NCBI GenBank assembly: GCA_046758845.1
Contig: JBHIBA010000136.1
Location: forward strand, 1 to 11,615
Source of the DNA: JBHIBA01 sp046758845
Lineage (GTDB): Bacteria > UBA8248 > JACPRG01 > G963555815
Reading direction: 5' to 3'
DNA length: 11,615 bases
The position numbers were made by a program, and so were the translations under genes. The notes below the pieces were generated by a model, which was given only the letters and a program-made list of their open reading frames with translations, did no database searches and had not been told where the DNA came from. Positions 9,335 through 11,615 of this stretch are shown here, piece by piece (the stretch's first letter is position 1; the number at the start of each line of letters is the position of its first letter).

Positions 9335-11341
9335 TTAATCGAGCGCCTCGGCGACCAGCTCGGCGATGTCGCGCACGACCAGGCGGTCGTCGGCGTTCTT
9401 GGTCTTGATGCCGTCCTCGAACATCTGGACACAAAAAGGACAGGCCACGGCGACGGTGTTCACGGCCGCGTCGAGGGCGTCCTGGACGCGAATGCGGTTC
9501 ACCCGGTCGCGGACTTGGCCGTCTTCCATCCAGGCGAATCCGCCGCCCGCGCCGCAGCAGAGACCGTTTGCGCGGTTGCGCTTCATCTCCCGGACGTCGG
9601 CGCCCGGCAGGGCGGAGACAACCTCCCGGGGCGCATCGTAGATCCCGTTGTGGCGGCCCAGGTAACAGGAGTCGTGGTAGGCGATTCGTCCGATGCTCTC
9701 TCCCGACACCTTGAGCTCGCCGGTGCGGATGAGATCCGCGACGAACTCGGCGTGGTGAATCACCTCGTAGTGCCCGCCCAGTTGGGGGTACTCCCGCTTG
9801 AACGCGTTGAAACAGTGGGGGCAGTGGGTGAGGACTTTCTTGACGCCGTAGCGGTCCAGCGTCTCGATGTTCTTCTGAGCCAGGATCTGGAAGCTATACT
9901 CGTTGCCGACGCGCCGGGCGGGGTCTCCGGTGCAGACTTCCTCCGCTCCCAGAACGGCGAAGTCCACGCCCGCGGCCTTCAGGACCTTCACCAGGGCCTG
10001 GGCCGTCTTCATGTTGCGATCCACCAGGGACGCGGTGCACCCGACCCAGTAGAGAATCTCCGCGCTTCCCTTATCCGTGAGGAGCGGCACGTCCAATCCC
10101 TCCATCCAGGCGGTCCGGGAGAATCGGGTCCCTTTCCAGGGGTGCATGCGGTCGTCCAGGCTCTTGAGGAAGGTCTGGGCCGTTTCGGGCATCTTCGATT
10201 CCATCAGCACCTGTTGTCGCCGGGCCTCGATGATCTTGGGGATATGCTCGATGTGAACGGGGCACGCCTCCTGGCAGGCCCCGCACGTTCGGCAGGCCCA
10301 AATCGCCTCGGGGTTCAGGGTCTCGATGAGGGAAGGGCCGTCGTCCGAGTCGCCGTACACGGTCATGTGGCGTTTGAGGTCCTGGATGATGCTCTTGGGC
10401 GAAAGGGGCGTGCCGCTTAGGTGGGCCGGACACGCAGCGTCGCACTTCCCGCACAGGGTGCAGGCGTCGGCGTCAAGGAGGTCCTTCCACGTGAGTTCTT
10501 TCAGCTTCGAGACGCCGAAGGATTCAACGGTTTCATCCTCGAAATTGATGTAGGAAAGGGCCGGCTCCGTCCGGGCGTCCAGGTTTCTGAAGAGGATGGC
10601 GAGGGGGGAGAAAAGCGCGTGGCTGAGCTTAGACCAGCCCATGTAGGCGATCAGGCCGAAAGAGAGCGCGACGTGAACCCACCACCCCGCGCGGTGAAGG
10701 GTGAGGAGCCCCCTCTCGGTCGGGCCCCCAGCCGTGAGCCACTGGGCCAGGACGTACCCGGCGGGCGACCAGGGCGCCCAGTCGGGATGCTGGCGAAGCT
10801 CCGTCGCGGCGATCCGAAGCCCCTCCACCAGGAAGCCCGTCAGGAACACCAGGACGAGACCGCCCCACGCCACAGCGTCATCCCAGGTTTCCTTCAGGTG
10901 GGGGGGACGAAGCAAGTACCGGCGGAATCCCAGGAGGATGAGTCCCGCCACCCCCAGGGCCATCAAGAGGTCGCCGATGAGGGAGTACCAGAGGTAAAAG
11001 CTCCCCTTCCAGAAATGGACCAGGATCCCCAGATAACCAAGGTCTTTCTCGATGGCGATGATGGTCGTTGCAATGAGGGCCGCGAGGAAACCGAAAAACA
11101 ACAGCAGGTGCCCGACGCCAGGAAGCCTCTCCCGGAAGAACCCCTTGTGGGCGAAGGCGTAAACGAACAGTCCCCCGATGCGCTCGCCCCAGCGGTCCAG
11201 CCGTTTCGCCTCCTTTCCGATGCGCCAGAGACGGACGCGGCGAAGGATTCCCCACAAAAAGACCGCCACGGAGGCCGCAGCGATCAGGTAGATCCACTCG
11301 CCGCCGGGAACGTTGCCGAAGACCTCACGGGTCGCTTCCAT
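9335..11341 (-). CDS. Membrane Fe-S oxidoreductase (NarI-like + HdrD-like; ETF:menaquinone oxidoreductase type)
   Basis: A 668-residue fusion. Residues 1-245 form about six membrane helices of the NarI-like cytochrome b type, with candidate haem histidines H78, H216, H223 and H241. Two [4Fe-4S] motifs follow: C294/C297/C300/C304 and C350/C353/C356/C360. Then come two CCG domains: C435...C470-T471...C507/C510 and C559...C595-C596...C634/C637. This architecture matches the FadF/EtfD-like proteins known or proposed to pass electrons from ETF and acyl-CoA dehydrogenases to menaquinone in the membrane. The N-terminus MEATREVF is typical of that group. ATG 11341 is preferred over an in-frame GTG at 11359 because GAGAG lies eight bases upstream. 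The first CCG domain has Cys-Thr instead of Cys-Cys. No etfAB or acyl-CoA dehydrogenase is visible; nifJ follows after 208 bases. A role as another quinone- or ferredoxin-linked oxidoreductase remains possible. Confidence 0.88.
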   Translation of the reverse strand: MEATREVFGNVPGGEWIYLIAAASVAVFLWGILRRVRLWRIGKEAKRLDRWGERIGGLFVYAFAHKGFFRERLPGVGHLLLFFGFLAALIATTIIAIEKDLGYLGILVHFWKGSFYLWYSLIGDLLMALGVAGLILLGFRRYLLRPPHLKETWDDAVAWGGLVLVFLTGFLVEGLRIAATELRQHPDWAPWSPAGYVLAQWLTAGGPTERGLLTLHRAGWWVHVALSFGLIAYMGWSKLSHALFSPLAILFRNLDARTEPALSYINFEDETVESFGVSKLKELTWKDLLDADACTLCGKCDAACPAHLSGTPLSPKSIIQDLKRHMTVYGDSDDGPSLIETLNPEAIWACRTCGACQEACPVHIEHIPKIIEARRQQVLMESKMPETAQTFLKSLDDRMHPWKGTRFSRTAWMEGLDVPLLTDKGSAEILYWVGCTASLVDRNMKTAQALVKVLKAAGVDFAVLGAEEVCTGDPARRVGNEYSFQILAQKNIETLDRYGVKKVLTHCPHCFNAFKREYPQLGGHYEVIHHAEFVADLIRTGELKVSGESIGRIAYHDSCYLGRHNGIYDAPREVVSALPGADVREMKRNRANGLCCGAGGGFAWMEDGQVRDRVNRIRVQDALDAAVNTVAVACPFCVQMFEDGIKTKNADDRLVVRDIAELVAEALD

Positions 11342-11353
11342 GTGAAATTCTCT

Positions 11354-11370
11354 CTGCACTTTTCGTGCAG
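11354..11370 (-). promoter_or_regulatory. Hairpin next to the ribosome site of the Fe-S oxidoreductase gene
   Basis: CTGCAC (11354-11359), five bases and GTGCAG (11365-11370) make a perfect six-pair inverted repeat. Its inner edge touches the GAGAG ribosome site used by ATG 11341. It could fold in the message and hinder initiation, or bind a dimeric regulator downstream of the putative start of transcription. Confidence 0.4.
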
Positions 11371-11413
11371 TGCGAACAGGAGGGCTTCAACCTGACTGTT
11401 TGCGATTCCTCCT

Positions 11414-11419
11414 ATTATA
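11414..11419 (-). promoter_or_regulatory. Perfect TATAAT -10 upstream of the Fe-S oxidoreductase gene
   Basis: The - strand reads TGCATATAATAGGAGG, with an exact TATAAT, about 72 bases before the start codon. No good -35 is found 16-18 bases upstream, where the sequence is the G-rich repeat. Activation by a regulator, or chance in an AT-rich patch, are both possible. If used, the leader would be about 65 nt and would contain the 11354-11370 hairpin. Confidence 0.4.
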
Positions 11420-11427
11420 TGCATGAG

Positions 11428-11540
11428 CGCCGGTTGCGGGGGGTGCTTTTTGGGGGCGACGCTTCCTGATTTCCGCAGGGGGGCCTTTTTGAAAACCGGC
11501 CAGATTTCCCAGGGGGCGCTTTTTGTAAACCGCCCCCCTG
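11428..11540 (+). repeat. Three imperfect tandem G-run/CTTTTTG units
   Basis: Three units of about 35-39 bases each carry a G5-G6 run followed by CTTTTTG (at 11446-11452, 11485-11491 and 11519-11525). The last two are very alike: both read CC-T/A-GATTTCC, a G-run, CTTTTTG, then AAACCG. In the last unit, CAGGGGGCG (11510-11518) can pair with CGCCCCCCTG (11531-11540), with one bulged C. The first unit also matches the left-end element at 61-77 in inverse orientation. An open frame crosses the array but has no coding support. Confidence 0.6.
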
Positions 11541-11564
11541 GGGACCCCCCGGAAAACTTCTGAC

Positions 11565-11588
11565 GGCCCGGCACTGCGTGGCCGGGCC
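11565..11588. terminator. Strong GC hairpin, possibly a terminator
   Basis: GGCCCGGC (11565-11572), an eight-base loop and GCCGGGCC (11581-11588) form a perfect eight-pair stem. On the + strand TGCTTTTGGG follows; on the - strand GTCAGAAGTTTTCC follows. Both tails are weak T-tracts. It probably ends a - strand gene lying beyond the right edge, or is part of the repeat region. No gene in the window reads into it from the left. Confidence 0.4.
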
Positions 11589-11615
11589 TGCTTTTGGGTT
11601 GGGCGTGGGTTTGGC

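Noticed and set aside
9305..10420. 371-codon open frame on the + strand inside the Fe-S oxidoreductase gene
   Set aside because: It is antisense to the clearly coding CCG and ferredoxin domains and has no family features.
11284..11574. 96-codon - strand open frame crossing the right-end repeats
   Set aside because: It overlaps the start of the Fe-S oxidoreductase gene in another frame and is built largely of the repeat units. The nearby AGGAGG (complement of 11408-11413) has no start codon at a usable distance.

Overview
The window is GC-rich bacterial DNA. It holds seven intact protein genes and no sign of a phage, transposase, CRISPR array, rRNA or tRNA. The gene content (pyruvate:ferredoxin oxidoreductase, a membrane-bound heterodisulfide-reductase-like Fe-S oxidoreductase, and 3-hydroxyacyl-CoA dehydrogenase) suggests an anaerobic or facultative bacterium that oxidises pyruvate and acyl-CoA compounds with ferredoxin and a quinone. 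An acidobacterial or deltaproteobacterial (Desulfobacterota-like) origin would fit, but the sequence alone does not fix the phylum.

Layout: the genes form two converging blocks. On the + strand from the left lie lpdA (219-1613), hbd (1698-2561) and a YbaK-type tRNA-editing-domain gene (2717-3187), which ends in an intrinsic terminator. On the - strand from the right lie an electron-transfer-flavoprotein:quinone-oxidoreductase-like Fe-S membrane protein (11341-9335), nifJ (9126-5560) and a dihydroorotate-dehydrogenase-like protein (5387-4392). That block is closed by a clear intrinsic terminator at 4291-4322. A separately transcribed EamA/DMT transporter follows (4197-3325), with a leader rich in inverted repeats. 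The blocks converge near 3190-3325.

How the genes may work together: NifJ converts pyruvate and CoA to acetyl-CoA and CO2 and produces reduced ferredoxin. Hbd catalyses the 3-hydroxyacyl-CoA/3-oxoacyl-CoA step of beta-oxidation or butyrate-type metabolism. The membrane Fe-S protein belongs to the type that passes acyl-CoA dehydrogenase electrons, via ETF, to menaquinone. LpdA is the E3 subunit of a 2-oxoacid dehydrogenase or glycine cleavage system whose other subunits are not in the window. Together this looks like a carbon-oxidation and electron-transfer neighbourhood. The least understood coding part is the DHOD-like protein beside nifJ: it lacks the catalytic cysteine of true class 1 dihydroorotate dehydrogenases.

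Both ends of the window are non-coding and carry related G-run/CTTTTT repeat elements in opposite, outward-facing orientation. This suggests a dispersed intergenic repeat family, and possibly that the window is a contig that ends in repeats. I found no candidate for a wholly new defence or mobile system. The best leads are the Fe-S oxidoreductase/nifJ/DHOD-like block, the structured leaders and the end repeats.
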